Counted from the first letter of the stretch, positions 27,438 through 36,757 are shown. The stretch: 64,000 bases of DNA from Histidinibacterium lentulum (GCF_003789055.1 NZ_ML119084.1:186001-250000), one strand, 5' to 3'. The notes: generated by a model not told the origin, from the letters alone. Program-made: numbers and translations.

Positions 27438-28385
27438 TCATCCCCAGAGCTCCCGCTCCGGCGGATGCACCAGCGTCCCCTCGTAGCGGAGCGGCGGATC
27501 GCGGTCCTCCGCCAGCAGCAGCGGCGCGTCGAGATCGACCACCTCCGCCCCCTGCGCCACCAGCACAGCCGGCGCCATGGCGAGCGACGATCCCACCATG
27601 CAGCCCACCATGACCCGGAACCCCGCCTCGCGCGCCGCGTCGCGCAGCGCCAGCGCCTCGGTCAGCCCGCCGGTCTTGTCGAGCTTGATGTTGACCATGT
27701 CATACCTGCCCCTCAGCCCCGCCAGAGAGGCCCGGTCATGACAGCTCTCGTCGGCACAGACAGGCAGGGGCCGCGCGATCTCCGAGAGCATCCCGTCCTC
27801 GCCCGCGGGCAGGGGCTGCTCCACCATCTCCACCCCCAGCCGCACGAGATGCGGCGCAAGCTCGGCATAGACCTCCGCGGTCCAGCCCTCGTTGGCATCG
27901 ACGATGATCCGGGCCGCGGGCGCCCCCCGCCGCACCGCCTCGAGCCGCGCCATGTCGCCCTCGCCGCCCAGCTTGATCTTCAGGAGCGGCTTGTCCCGGT
28001 GCCGCGCCGCCGCCGCCTCCATCGCCGCGGGCTCCCCCAGCGAGAGCGAGTAGGCCGTGGTCACCGGCCCCGGCGCCGCGATCCCCGCCAGCTCCCAGGC
28101 CCGGAGGCCCTTCGCCTTGGCCTCCGCATCCCAGAGCGCGCAATCGACCGCGTTCCGCGCCGCGCCCCCGGGCAGAGCCTCCTGCAACCCGGCCCGGTCC
28201 ACATCGCCCAGCTTCTCGATCTCGGCCATGACGCTCTCCGGCGTCTCGCCGTAGCGGGCGTAGGGCACGCATTCCCCGCGCCCCTCGCCCGCATGGACGG
28301 TCAGCACCCGCGCCTCGGTCCGCGCCCCCCGCGCGATCACGAAGGCCTCCGCCAGCCGGAAACTCTCGGTCTCGACCCTCAGCAC
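27438..28385 (-). CDS. dgcA: enolase-superfamily epimerase, DgcA-like (N-acetyl-D-glutamate racemase / dipeptide epimerase)
   Basis: A 315-residue enolase-superfamily protein of the L-Ala-D/L-Glu epimerase group. Catalytic Lys138 is in LLKIKLGG and Lys237 in IKLDKTGG; metal ligands fall at Asp163 (VDANEGW), Glu189 (VEQPLP) and Asp212 (ADES). The start is GTG 28385 with GGGAGG upstream. Placed next to a DUF1611 gene, the arrangement matches dgcN-dgcA, where DgcA racemises N-acetyl-D-Glu to N-acetyl-L-Glu. The alternative is Ala-Glu epimerisation of peptidoglycan peptides. Confidence 0.82.
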   Translation of the reverse strand: MLRVETESFRLAEAFVIARGARTEARVLTVHAGEGRGECVPYARYGETPESVMAEIEKLGDVDRAGLQEALPGGAARNAVDCALWDAEAKAKGLRAWELAGIAAPGPVTTAYSLSLGEPAAMEAAAARHRDKPLLKIKLGGEGDMARLEAVRRGAPAARIIVDANEGWTAEVYAELAPHLVRLGVEMVEQPLPAGEDGMLSEIARPLPVCADESCHDRASLAGLRGRYDMVNIKLDKTGGLTEALALRDAAREAGFRVMVGCMVGSSLAMAPAVLVAQGAEVVDLDAPLLLAEDRDPPLRYEGTLVHPPERELWG

Positions 28386-28540
28386 CGCGCGCCTCCCGCC
28401 ATCCGCCCGGACCGAAGCCGACCGCGCCGGACCCGCGCCGCACCGACACCCTCGGTCCGCCACCTCGTCCAGCATGGCCCGCAACACGCCTCGCCCCTCA
28501 TCGCGCCCGCCTCGCTCGTCAGCACCGCGCCCTCTCCTCA

Positions 28541-28566
28541 TCTGGCCCGAAATACTCCCGCCGGAG
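28541..28566 (-). terminator. composite terminator, copy A (TATTT-GGCCAGA type)
   Basis: On the minus strand, CTCC - GGCG - GGAG hairpin (28566-28555) followed by TATTTCGGGCCAGA, 30 bases after the dgcN stop. The same hairpin-TATTT-GGCCAGA arrangement occurs behind two other genes (41744-41800, 60316-60342). The stem is short and the T-run weak, so termination efficiency is uncertain. Confidence 0.65.
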
Positions 28567-28596
28567 GCGATCCCGCCCCCCGCGTCCGCGCCCTCC

Positions 28597-29601
28597 TCAG
28601 GCGGGAAGCGCGTCCACCAGCCGCCCGGCCCCCTGCCGGAACGGATCGACCGTCGGCAGCCCCATCCGGTCCTCGATCTCGCGCAGGCAGGCCACCGCCT
28701 CTGCCTCGCCGAGCGCTGCCGTGTTCACCGACACGCCGATCACCTGGCAGTCGGGGTTCGCGATCCGCGCCAGCGGCAGCGCCGTGTCCCGCAGCGCCTC
28801 CAGCGACGGCAGCGGGTAGTCCGGCAGGCCGCGCATGTGGGTCCGCGTCGGCTCGTGGCTCAGCACCAGCGCGTCCGGCTGGCCGCCGTGGATCAGCGCC
28901 ATGGTCACCCCGGAATAGGAGACGTGGAACAGGCTCCCCTGCCCCTCGATGTGGTCCCAGTGGTCGGGATCGTTGTCCGGCGTCAGCCATTCCACCGACC
29001 CGGCCATGAAATCCGCCACCACCGCGTCGAGCGGCACGCCCTCGCCGGTGATCAGGATGCCGGTCTGCCCCGTGGCGCGGAACGAACTCTTCATCCCGCG
29101 CCGCCGCATCTCCGCATCCATGGCCAGCGCCGTGTACATCTTCCCCGCCGAACAATCGGTCCCCACCGCCAGACAGCGCCTGCCGGTCCGCTTCCTTCCG
29201 TCCGCGATGGGATACTTCACCGAGGGCAGCCGCACGTCATGAAGCGACCGCCCGTGCGCCTCGGCCAGCGCCACCAGCGGCGGCTGGTCGCGCAGCAGCG
29301 TGTGCAGCCCGGCGGCAAGGTCGAAGCCCGCCTGCAGCGCGTCCTCCATCACCTGCATCCAGCTCTCCGAGAACACGCCGCCCCGGTTCGCCACGCCGAT
29401 CACCAGCGTCTGCGCCCCGGCGCCGCGCGCCTCCTCCAGCGTCATGTCCGGCAGCTTCAGGTCCGCCTTGCAGCCCGGCAGGCGCAGCTGGCCCACGGCA
29501 TTCTCGGGCCGCCAGTCCCTGATCCCCTGGGCGACCTTCGCCGCCAGCGGGTCGGGCGCATCGCCCAGGAACAGCAGATAGGGGGTCTTGATCATGGCCA
29601 T
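28597..29601 (-). CDS. dgcN: DUF1611 protein, DgcN-like N-acetyltransferase
   Basis: A 334-residue DUF1611 protein. The C-terminal domain contains a P-loop-like AVGTDCSAGKMYTAL (147-154 GTDCSAGK) and GQTGILITGEGVPLDA; the N-terminal domain has ANRGGVFSESW. In marine bacteria DgcN of this family acetylates D-glutamate to N-acetyl-D-glutamate, which DgcA racemises, opening a D-Glu catabolic route. Direct linkage to a dgcA-like gene and a D-amino-acid transaminase supports that role. The first ATG is 29601; ATG 29595 has better spacing to GAGG. Confidence 0.82.
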   Translation of the reverse strand: MAMIKTPYLLFLGDAPDPLAAKVAQGIRDWRPENAVGQLRLPGCKADLKLPDMTLEEARGAGAQTLVIGVANRGGVFSESWMQVMEDALQAGFDLAAGLHTLLRDQPPLVALAEAHGRSLHDVRLPSVKYPIADGRKRTGRRCLAVGTDCSAGKMYTALAMDAEMRRRGMKSSFRATGQTGILITGEGVPLDAVVADFMAGSVEWLTPDNDPDHWDHIEGQGSLFHVSYSGVTMALIHGGQPDALVLSHEPTRTHMRGLPDYPLPSLEALRDTALPLARIANPDCQVIGVSVNTAALGEAEAVACLREIEDRMGLPTVDPFRQGAGRLVDALPA

Positions 29602-29835
29602 CGTCCTCGCTGCGACAGGGCGCTTCCGGCCGCACCCGGGGCCGGCGCGCCCGGATCGGATCGAGGCGCGCCCCGCCTATCCCCATCACGCTCCCCGATC
29701 CGGTGCAACCCGCGCCGCGCCCGGCCGCTTCGGCAGGGACATTCTGCACCCGCAAAAGCAGCTTGTGACCGAATGCGCAAGAATATAACCCGAAGACCAA
29801 TCGCCACGACCGTTCCTTTCGCGAAAGATCCGCCC

Positions 29836-30795
29836 ATGTCCTTCCGCCTCCAGCCCGCGCCGCCCGCCCGCCCGAATCGCTGCCAGCTCTTCGGCCCCGG
29901 CTCGCGCCCCGCGCTCTTTCCGAAGATGGCCGCCTCCGCCGCCGACGTGATCAACCTCGACCTCGAGGACAGCGTCTCTCCCTCCGACAAACCGCAGGCC
30001 CGCGCCAACATCGTCGAGGCCATTGGCGCCGTGGACTGGGGCACCAAGACGCTCTCGGTGCGGATCAACGGCCTCGACACCCCCTTCTGGTACCGCGACG
30101 TGGTGGACCTCATGGAACAGGCGTCCGAGCGGCTCGACCAGATCATGATCCCCAAGGTCGGCTGCGCCGCCGATCTCTACGCCGTCGACGCGCTCGTGAC
30201 CTCCATCGAGGCCGCGACAGGCCGCACGAAACCCGTCGCCTTCGAGGTCATCATCGAATCCGCCGCCGGCATCGCCCATGTGGAGGAGATCGCCGCGGCC
30301 TCGCCGCGCCTGCAGGCCATGAGCCTCGGCGCCGCCGACTTCGCCGCCTCGATGGGCATGGCCACCACCGGCATCGGCGGCACCCAAGAGAATTACTACA
30401 TGCTCCACGAGGGCCGGAAGCACTGGTCCGATCCCTGGCACTGGGCCCAGGCCGCCATCGTCGCCGCCTGCCGCACCCACGGCGTGCTGCCCGTGGACGG
30501 CCCCTTCGGCGACTTCTCCGACGACGAGGGCTACCGGGCCCAGGCGCTGCGCTCCGCCACGCTCGGCATGGTCGGCAAATGGGCGATCCACCCCAAACAG
30601 GTCGCGCTCGCCAACGAGGTCTTCACCCCCTCCGAGGCCGCCGTCGCCGAGGCGCGCGAGATCCTCGCCGCCATGGAGGAGGCCAGGGCCCGCGGCGAGG
30701 GGGCGACGGTCTACAAGGGCCGCCTCGTCGACATCGCCTCGATCAAGCAGGCCGAGGTCATCGTCCGCCAGTCCGAGATGATCGCCGGACGCTGA
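29836..30795 (+). CDS. mcl1: L-malyl-CoA/beta-methylmalyl-CoA lyase
   Basis: A 319-residue HpcH/HpaI-CitE-fold enzyme. FGPGSRPALFPKMAASAADVINLDLEDSV contains the CoA loop and metal Asp/Glu, AFEVIIESAAGI the second Glu, and KWAIHPKQVALANEVF the C-terminal lid. Mcl1 cleaves L-malyl-CoA and (2R,3S)-beta-methylmalyl-CoA to glyoxylate plus acetyl- or propionyl-CoA, the final steps of the ethylmalonyl-CoA pathway in Rhodobacteraceae. Length and start (MSFRLQPAPPARPNRC) match known homologues. It is divergent from dgcN. Confidence 0.95.
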   Translation: MSFRLQPAPPARPNRCQLFGPGSRPALFPKMAASAADVINLDLEDSVSPSDKPQARANIVEAIGAVDWGTKTLSVRINGLDTPFWYRDVVDLMEQASERLDQIMIPKVGCAADLYAVDALVTSIEAATGRTKPVAFEVIIESAAGIAHVEEIAAASPRLQAMSLGAADFAASMGMATTGIGGTQENYYMLHEGRKHWSDPWHWAQAAIVAACRTHGVLPVDGPFGDFSDDEGYRAQALRSATLGMVGKWAIHPKQVALANEVFTPSEAAVAEAREILAAMEEARARGEGATVYKGRLVDIASIKQAEVIVRQSEMIAGR

Positions 30796-30892
30796 CCCGC
30801 AACATGCTGCCATGATTGCGAAAACCGGGGGATACTTCCCCCGGGACCGCTGTCGTCCTATCTCCGGCAAAGACCGGACGCAGGGGAAGGAC

Positions 30893-31318
30893 ATGGCAAG
30901 GAAGCCCACCGACTGGCCCGCCCGCTACCGCAAGGCCAAGCCGCCCCATGTCGTCACGCTCCCCAACGATTTCGCCGGCGTGAAGGCCGGACAGACCATG
31001 CTCATCTCCTCGCCCGAAGAGATCGGCCGCTGGATCGACGCCATTCCCCGCGGCGAGACCCGGACGATCCTGCGGATGCGCACCGAACTCGCCCGCCGCG
31101 CAGGCGCTGACGCCATGTGCCCGGTCACCGCGTCGATCTACCTGCGCGTGGTGGCCGAATGCGCCCTGAAGGCGCTCGACGACGGACAGACCCCCGATGC
31201 CGTGACCCCCTTCTGGCGGGTGATCGGGCCGGGCGACAGGCTGGCCGCGAAACTCTCCTGCGGCACCGAGGGCCTCGTCCACCTGCGCGCCCTCGACAGC
31301 GCCCTCGACCCTGCCTGA
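30893..31318 (+). CDS. small MGMT/alkyltransferase-like protein (uncertain)
   Basis: A 141-residue basic protein. The segment IPRGETRTILRMRTELARRAGADAMCP, then SIYLRVVAE and TPFWRVIGPGDRLAAKLSCG, resembles the DNA-binding C-domain of O6-alkylguanine-DNA alkyltransferases, with PFWRV where PCHRV is expected. The catalytic Cys is therefore absent, as in alkyltransferase-like proteins (PWHRV). The similarity is weak and judged by eye. The start ATG 30893 has GGGGAAGGA upstream. Confidence 0.5.
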   Translation: MARKPTDWPARYRKAKPPHVVTLPNDFAGVKAGQTMLISSPEEIGRWIDAIPRGETRTILRMRTELARRAGADAMCPVTASIYLRVVAECALKALDDGQTPDAVTPFWRVIGPGDRLAAKLSCGTEGLVHLRALDSALDPA

Positions 31319-31457
31319 CGGGCAGGCGCCCCGCGGGACGGCGGGCGGGGCGATGCGCGGCACGCGCGAGCGACGTCCCGCCGGCGCCGCCTCACCGCGA
31401 AAAATCCGCGCCCCGGCCGACGATCCGTGCTATCCTCCCCGCGCCGGAGGATGCCCC

Positions 31458-32090
31458 ATGCGCGCCAGACTCGCCGCCAGCGCCCTGTGCCTTCCCGCCG
31501 CCGCCACGGCCCAGGGCGCCTGTCCGGCCGAGGAGGTGATGGCCGACCTCGACCCCTGCCTCGTGGGCAACTGGATCGGCGAGAACACCGCCTTCGCCGC
31601 CTTCGAGCGCGCCATGAGCCAGATCGAGGGCGGCGCCGCGATCCCCGGCGTCTCGCCGGTCCTCGGCATCAGCATCTACGACGGCGGTCTCTACATCACC
31701 CTCCCCTTCCATTCGAGCATGACCGGGACGGTCACCGACGACGACGGCACCACGACCCTGGCCATGGACCTGAGCATCCACACCGCCGTGGGCCGGGTCT
31801 GGGGCGACGACGGCATCCTCGGCTTCTGCTCCGATACCGAACAGCCGCCGCTCATCGCCGTCGAGGCCACGGCTCCGGACGGAGCGACCGGAACATGGAG
31901 CGGCGCGCCCATGGGAGGCGAGGACTTCACCCCGCTGACCACCTACAGCTGTGCGGGCGACCTGATGACCATGACCGTGCATCTGCCGGAGCCGCTGGGG
32001 CCGGTCGATTACATCATGAACCGTTTTCCCGACAGCCGCTTCGACGCGGAATTCGGGCGTCTCGTCGCGGAGCGCTTCGAGGGCGGCTGA
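31458..32090 (+). CDS. exported protein, hypothetical
   Basis: A 210-residue protein with a short signal peptide (RLAASALCLPAAATAQG) and a mature part rich in Asp, Gly and Thr, with five Cys in the mature part. It contains CLVGNWIGEN and a beta-rich pattern, but no family was recognised. GGAGG upstream of ATG 31458 supports the start. It precedes accA, with a promoter between them. Confidence 0.7.
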   Translation: MRARLAASALCLPAAATAQGACPAEEVMADLDPCLVGNWIGENTAFAAFERAMSQIEGGAAIPGVSPVLGISIYDGGLYITLPFHSSMTGTVTDDDGTTTLAMDLSIHTAVGRVWGDDGILGFCSDTEQPPLIAVEATAPDGATGTWSGAPMGGEDFTPLTTYSCAGDLMTMTVHLPEPLGPVDYIMNRFPDSRFDAEFGRLVAERFEGG

Positions 32091-32113
32091 CCCGGGCCGA
32101 GGCCCCGCGAATG

Positions 32114-32142
32114 TTGCATCGCCCCCCCGCCCCCGCCATATA
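32114..32142 (+). promoter_or_regulatory. sigma-70-like promoter for accA
   Basis: TTGCAT (32114-32119) and CATATA (32137-32142), 17-base spacer, 31 bases before the accA start codon. The overlapping TATAGC two bases later is an alternative -10. Confidence 0.5.
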
Positions 32143-32173
32143 GCGCGGCAGAGCAGCAGACGCCCGGACTCCC

Positions 32174-33136
32174 ATGACCCATTACCTCGACTTCGAGAAA
32201 CCGCTGGCCGAGATCGAGGGCAAGGCCGCGGAACTGCGCGCCATGGGCCGCGCGAACGAGGACATGGACGTGGAGGACGAGGCCGCGGCGCTCGACCGCA
32301 AGGCCGCGGATCTTCTGAAATCGCTCTATGCCGGGCTCAGCCCCTGGCGCAAATGCCAGGTCGCGCGCCACCCCGAGCGACCCCATTGCAAGGACTACAT
32401 CGAGGCGCTCTTCACCGAATGGACGCCGCTCGCCGGGGATCGCAACTTCGCAGACGACCAGGCGGTGATGGGCGGGCTGGCGCGGCTCGACGGGCGGCCC
32501 GTCATGGTGATCGGCCACGAAAAGGGCAACGACACCCGCTCCCGGCTCGAACGCAATTTCGGCATGGCCCGCCCCGAGGGCTACCGCAAGGCGATCCGCC
32601 TGATGCAGATGGCCGACCGCTTCGGCCTGCCCGTGGTGACGCTGGTGGACACCCCCGGTGCCTATCCCGGCAAGGGCGCCGAGGAGCGCGGCCAGTCCGA
32701 GGCCATCGCCCGCGCGACCGAAACCTGCCTCGCGCTCAAGGTGCCGCTCGTGAGCGTCATCATCGGCGAGGGCGGTTCGGGCGGGGCCGTGGCCTTCGCC
32801 ACCGCCAATCGCGTGGCGATGCTGGAACACGCGATCTATTCCGTGATCTCCCCCGAAGGCTGCGCCTCGATCCTCTGGAAGGACGCCGAGAAGATGCGCG
32901 AGGCCGCCGAGGCCCTGCGTCTCACCGCCCAGGACCTGAAGGAACTGGGCGTCTGCGACCGCATCATCCGCGAGCCCGCGGGCGGCGCCCACCGCGCCCC
33001 CGAGGCCGCGATCTTCGCCGTGGGCGACGCCATCGCCGCCATGCTGAAGGAGCTCTACGGCAAGGACGGCACCGCGCTCCGCGACGCGCGGCGCAAGAAA
33101 TACCTGGCCATCGGCTCGAAGGGCCTCGCCGCGTGA
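32174..33136 (+). CDS. accA: acetyl-CoA carboxylase carboxyltransferase subunit alpha
   Basis: A 320-residue Acc[64 protein letters not shown], and [13 protein letters not shown] with the oxyanion glycines, then [13 protein letters not shown]. With AccD it transfers carboxyl from carboxy-biotin to acetyl-CoA, the first step of fatty-acid synthesis. Its stop overlaps the GTG of the next gene (GTGA). Confidence 0.98.
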   Translation: MTHYLDFEKPLAEIEGKAAELRAMGRANEDMDVEDEAAALDRKAADLLKSLYAGLSPWRKCQVARHPERPHCKDYIEALFTEWTPLAGDRNFADDQAVMGGLARLDGRPVMVIGHEKGNDTRSRLERNFGMARPEGYRKAIRLMQMADRFGLPVVTLVDTPGAYPGKGAEERGQSEAIARATETCLALKVPLVSVIIGEGGSGGAVAFATANRVAMLEHAIYSVISPEGCASILWKDAEKMREAAEALRLTAQDLKELGVCDRIIREPAGGAHRAPEAAIFAVGDAIAAMLKELYGKDGTALRDARRKKYLAIGSKGLAA

Positions 33137-33663
33137 CCCGCCCCCGCCGCAGCGCGTTCCCCCTCGCGGCCGCGCTCGCGGCCTTCGCCACCGCCGCCGC
33201 CGCCCAGACCGCCCCCGGCGGGCTCGAAGGCCGCACCGTGACCTTCGGCGGGCTCCTCTACGAGGAGACCGAGGACGACCCTACGTTTCTCGGCGACCGG
33301 CACGTCGCGGTGGTCGGCCCCGGCGTGGAATACGGTCTCGGCCCCGAGGGCCCGCAGAACGGCTGGGACATCGTCCCCGCCATCGTCGACATCTCCGACA
33401 GCCGGGTGACGATCACCTATCCAGACATCCCCGGCGACACCTTCCCCGCGCTCGAGTTCAACGGTTACGTCCTCGATTTCCTGACCGACTGCGTGCTCTT
33501 CTCGGGCGCCCGCGTCGACAAGAGCGTCTCCTCCGGCGACTTCTCCGACGCCGACGTCTTCACCAAGCGCGCGCGGCTCTACATCGACATGAGCGGCCAC
33601 GCCTACGGCCCCGGCATCAAGTACGCCATCGACCTCGACGTGATGGACTGCCCCATCGGCTGA
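33133..33663 (+). CDS. exported protein, hypothetical
   Basis: A 176-residue protein with a clear signal peptide ([21 protein letters not shown]) and a beta-rich mature domain ([27 protein letters not shown]). Start is GTG 33133 within the accA stop, so translation is coupled to accA. Two Cys (LTDCVLF and VMDCPIG) could form a disulfide. No family recognised; likely periplasmic. Confidence 0.7.
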   Translation: MTRPRRSAFPLAAALAAFATAAAAQTAPGGLEGRTVTFGGLLYEETEDDPTFLGDRHVAVVGPGVEYGLGPEGPQNGWDIVPAIVDISDSRVTITYPDIPGDTFPALEFNGYVLDFLTDCVLFSGARVDKSVSSGDFSDADVFTKRARLYIDMSGHAYGPGIKYAIDLDVMDCPIG

Positions 33664-33686
33664 GCCGCGGCGCGGGGCGCAGGCCC

Positions 33687-34289
33687 TCACCACATCCGCG
33701 GCGCCGCATACTCCGGATACCCGGCGTCATACCCTTCGGCGTCCTCCACCACGGCGCGTTCCTTCAGGAACTCCCCGGCCGTCGGCACGGACCCGCTCTC
33801 GTCTCCGGAACTCCAGAGGCCGGACCGCATCACCGCCTTGGCGCACTGGAAATAGACCTCCCCCACGGCGATCTCGACCACCGTGCGCGGATGCCGCCCG
33901 GCCTGCTCGAAAAGCCCCGTCAGTCCCGCGTCGGCGCTCACCCGCGCCCGCCCGTTCACCCGCACCACGTTCTGCGCGCCGGGCACCATGAACAGCAGCG
34001 AGACCCGCCCGTCCCGCACGATGTTGCGCAGCGAATCCATCCGGTTGTTGCCGCGCCAGTCCGGCAGCAGCAGCGTCCGGTCGTCCGCGACCCGCACCAC
34101 CGGCCCCGCGTCCCCCCTCGGACTCGCATCCGTGCCTTCGGGGCCGACCGTGGACAGGATGACGAAGCGCGAGGCCTCGATCCAGCGCCGGTAGGCCGGG
34201 GTCAGCCGGTCCGCGACCTTGTCCAGCGAGGCCGGCACCGGCACATCGTAGAGCGCCTCCAGAGCCTCGATGTCAGTGATCCAGTCCAT
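33687..34289 (-). CDS. FMN-dependent PPOX-type flavoprotein (MSMEG_1061-like)
   Basis: A 200-residue split-barrel flavin-binding protein: FVILSTVGPEGTDASPRGDAG, LLLPDWRGNNRMDSLRNIV, VRVNGRARVSAD and VYFQCAKAVMRSGLW are the pyridoxamine-phosphate-oxidase-like motifs of this subfamily. It is probably an F420/FMN-linked oxidoreductase or flavin-storage protein. ATG 34289 overlaps the plsC end by 17 bases. A paralogue of similar layout lies at 60455-61108. Confidence 0.87.
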   Translation of the reverse strand: MDWITDIEALEALYDVPVPASLDKVADRLTPAYRRWIEASRFVILSTVGPEGTDASPRGDAGPVVRVADDRTLLLPDWRGNNRMDSLRNIVRDGRVSLLFMVPGAQNVVRVNGRARVSADAGLTGLFEQAGRHPRTVVEIAVGEVYFQCAKAVMRSGLWSSGDESGSVPTAGEFLKERAVVEDAEGYDAGYPEYAAPRMW

Positions 34290-35028
34290 CCTCGTCCTCC
34301 CTGATCGGGGCAAAGCCCGCCTCCGCCATCAGCATGTTCGACCGCGGCTCGATCACCGCCTCCAGCTTCGCCATGAACTCCCGCGGCGGCAACCCCTCGG
34401 GGATCGGCGGCAGGAACTCCACGACCGCAAGGCCCGGCGTCCTCCGGATGCCCCTCCGCGGCCAGAAGAGGCCCACGTTGGTGGCCACCGGCACGCAGGG
34501 CTGGCCCAGTTCCTCGTAAAGCGCCGCGGTCCCCATCTTGTAGGGCGCCCGCACGCCCGGCGCGATCCGCGTGCCCTGCGGATAGATGATGAGCTGCCCC
34601 GGATCGGCGCGTCCCGCGCGCACATCGGCCACCATCTTGCGCATCGCCTCGCCGCGCTTGCCGCGATCGACGGGAATGCAGCCCATCCTGAGCGCGTACT
34701 GCCCCAGGATCGGCGCCCAGACCAGTTCGCGCTTCATGATGAACTTCGGCCGCGGCATGGCGCTGAAGATCAGGATGATGTCGAGGAAACTCTGGTGCTT
34801 GGCCGCGACCAGAACCTCTCCCTCGGGCGGCTGTCCGCGCACCTCGGTGCGGATGCCCACCATCCAGGCGGCCGTCCAGCGCACCCAGGCGCAATAGGCC
34901 TGCGCGCCCGCCACAGCCCCCCGGCGCGAGGCCACGGCCCAGGGCAGGTAGATCAGCGCGATGGGCAGCATCATCAGATACATCTGCCCGATGAAGACCA
35001 GCGCCCGCAGCGTCTGCACGACCGTCAT
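34273..35028 (-). CDS. plsC: 1-acyl-sn-glycerol-3-phosphate acyltransferase
   Basis: A 251-residue acyltransferase with an N-terminal membrane anchor (about 7-31), the catalytic H78-x4-D83 in KHQSFLD, and YPQGTRI (Gln where EGTR is usual). It acylates lysophosphatidic acid to phosphatidic acid at the inner membrane. ATG 35028 overlaps the ftsX stop (ATGA), so the minus-strand set ftsE-ftsX-plsC-PPOX is probably one unit. Confidence 0.93.
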   Translation of the reverse strand: MTVVQTLRALVFIGQMYLMMLPIALIYLPWAVASRRGAVAGAQAYCAWVRWTAAWMVGIRTEVRGQPPEGEVLVAAKHQSFLDIILIFSAMPRPKFIMKRELVWAPILGQYALRMGCIPVDRGKRGEAMRKMVADVRAGRADPGQLIIYPQGTRIAPGVRAPYKMGTAALYEELGQPCVPVATNVGLFWPRRGIRRTPGLAVVEFLPPIPEGLPPREFMAKLEAVIEPRSNMLMAEAGFAPIREDEDGLDH

Positions 35029-35927
35029 GACCGCTCCCCCAGTGACCTGAGCGCGGCGAAGCGCGTCGCGGCGAAGGCCACGAGCGCCGCCAGAAGCGGG
35101 ATCAGCAGGGGCCAGAGCCACCCCGCCCCGCGAAACCCGAGCCCGGTCAGAAAGCCCCCCGCCGGGTCCGCATCGGGCAGGAGCCAGATCGCCGCCATGC
35201 CCAGAACGGTCCCCGCCGCAGCCCCCGCGAGCGCGCGCATGGTGAACCGCCGCACGAAGGCCCGGGCGATATAGCTGTCCTTGGCGCCCACGAGGCGCAG
35301 CACCCGGATCACCTGGTCGTTCGCCGCCAGCGCCGCCTGGGCGGCCAGCGTGATCATCGCCGCCGTCGCCCCCGCAATGAGCAGGAGCGCGGTCAGGCCC
35401 AGCGTCCGCAGCCGCGACGCCGCATCGACCAGAGGATCGCGCCAGCGCGTGTGATCGTCGAGCACCGCGCCCGGAACCTCCGCCTGCAGCCGGGCGCGCA
35501 GCCCGGTGGCGTCATAGCCCTCGCCGGTCTCAACCACCTCGATCAGCTGCGGGATCGGCAGCGCCTCCACCGGCAGGTCCGGCCCGAACCAGGGCTCGAG
35601 CAGCGCCCGCGTCTCCTCCACCGGCAGGGCGCGGGCCGAGGCGATGCCCGGCGTCGTCTCCAGCACCCGCAGCGCAGCGGCGGTCTGCGCCGCCACCTGA
35701 CCCTCCGGCGCCGAGATCCGCAGCGTCGAGGATCGCGCCAGCTCCTCCGCCCAGCGGTCGGCAAGGCGCCCCGTCGCCATCGACAGCGCGAGCGCGAAGA
35801 CCGCAAGGAAGGCCATCGCCGCCGAAGTGAACACCGTCAGCCGCGCGGTGAAACCGGTGGGCGGCACCACCCGGTCGGCATGGGGATCGCCTTTCACCAG
35901 GTCGCCGACCCGCCCCGCCACGCTCAC
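35025..35927 (-). CDS. ftsX: cell division protein FtsX
   Basis: A 300-residue permease with four membrane helices (about 29-49, 177-200, 233-252, 268-288) and a large periplasmic loop after the first (about 50-175), the FtsX pattern. With FtsE it forms an ABC-type complex that activates cell-wall hydrolases at the septum. Start is GTG 35927, overlapping the ftsE stop (GTGA). Sequence is divergent from enterobacterial FtsX but topology and context are decisive. Confidence 0.9.
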   Translation of the reverse strand: MSVAGRVGDLVKGDPHADRVVPPTGFTARLTVFTSAAMAFLAVFALALSMATGRLADRWAEELARSSTLRISAPEGQVAAQTAAALRVLETTPGIASARALPVEETRALLEPWFGPDLPVEALPIPQLIEVVETGEGYDATGLRARLQAEVPGAVLDDHTRWRDPLVDAASRLRTLGLTALLLIAGATAAMITLAAQAALAANDQVIRVLRLVGAKDSYIARAFVRRFTMRALAGAAAGTVLGMAAIWLLPDADPAGGFLTGLGFRGAGWLWPLLIPLLAALVAFAATRFAALRSLGERS

Positions 35928-36598
35928 AGGTCCGCCCCCGCCGCCACCAGCCGCCGGTCCTTCAGCCGCAGCACCCGGGCCTGCACCTGTGCCTTCGCCG
36001 CGCGGATCAGCTGCAGGTCATGGGTCGCCACCAGGACCGCCTTGCCCATCCGGTTCAGCTCGACGAGCAGCGCCAGCAGCCGCTGCGACATCTCCCAGTC
36101 GATGTTGCCCGTTGGCTCGTCCGCCAGGATCACGTCGGGGCTCAGGATGATCGCCCGCGCGAGCGCCGCGCGCTGCCGCTCGCCGCCCGAAAGCTCCGGC
36201 GGAAGCTGCTCCGCCTGCCGGCTCAGCCCGACCCAGGACAGGAGCGCGGCGAGGTCCTCGTCCTCCGCTCCGCCCCGGCCCGAGACCGTCAGCGGCAGGG
36301 CCACGTTCTCCTTGAGCGGCAAATGGTCGAGGAACTGGCAATCCTGGTGAACCACCCCGATGCGCCGCCGCGCCAGCGCCACGCGGTCGCGGTCCATGGC
36401 CCGCACCTCCTCCCCGAAGAGGCGCACCTGCCCCGCCGTGGGCCGCAACTCGGCATAGCAGAGCTTCAGCAGCGTGGTCTTGCCCGCCCCCGATGGCCCG
36501 GTCAGGAAATGGAACGTCCCCGGACCGAGCGCGAGCGAGAGGTCCGAGAAAAGCTCGCCCCCGCCGTAGGAATACGCCACACGATCGAGCTCGATCAC
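35924..36598 (-). CDS. ftsE: cell division ATP-binding protein FtsE
   Basis: A 224-residue ABC ATPase. Walker A GPSGAGKTT (34-42), Q-loop HQDCQFLDHLPLKENV, signature LSGGERQR (136-143), Walker B VILADEPTGN (156-165) and switch His in VATHD. The start is GTG 36598 (family start MIELDRVAYSYGG); the ribosome site is weak. It couples ATP hydrolysis to FtsX. Confidence 0.95.
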   Translation of the reverse strand: MIELDRVAYSYGGGELFSDLSLALGPGTFHFLTGPSGAGKTTLLKLCYAELRPTAGQVRLFGEEVRAMDRDRVALARRRIGVVHQDCQFLDHLPLKENVALPLTVSGRGGAEDEDLAALLSWVGLSRQAEQLPPELSGGERQRAALARAIILSPDVILADEPTGNIDWEMSQRLLALLVELNRMGKAVLVATHDLQLIRAAKAQVQARVLRLKDRRLVAAGADL

Positions 36599-36757
36599 CC
36601 CGGGGACCCCGCATTGCCGTCGCCGGTCGTTCTGCCCCAAGGGACCGGGGCTTGCAATCGCGCGCCGGCTTTGCATTCGCCATGGCTTTGGGGCATTCTC
36701 CCGCGCAAAGGCGCCGGACGCGCGCCGACCGGGGAACGGGCAGCAAGGATTACGGGC

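Noticed and set aside
28474-29835. N-terminal extension of the malyl-CoA lyase frame
   Set aside because: The extension lies antisense to dgcN and is Arg/Pro-rich; the family start MSFRLQPAPP is at 29836.
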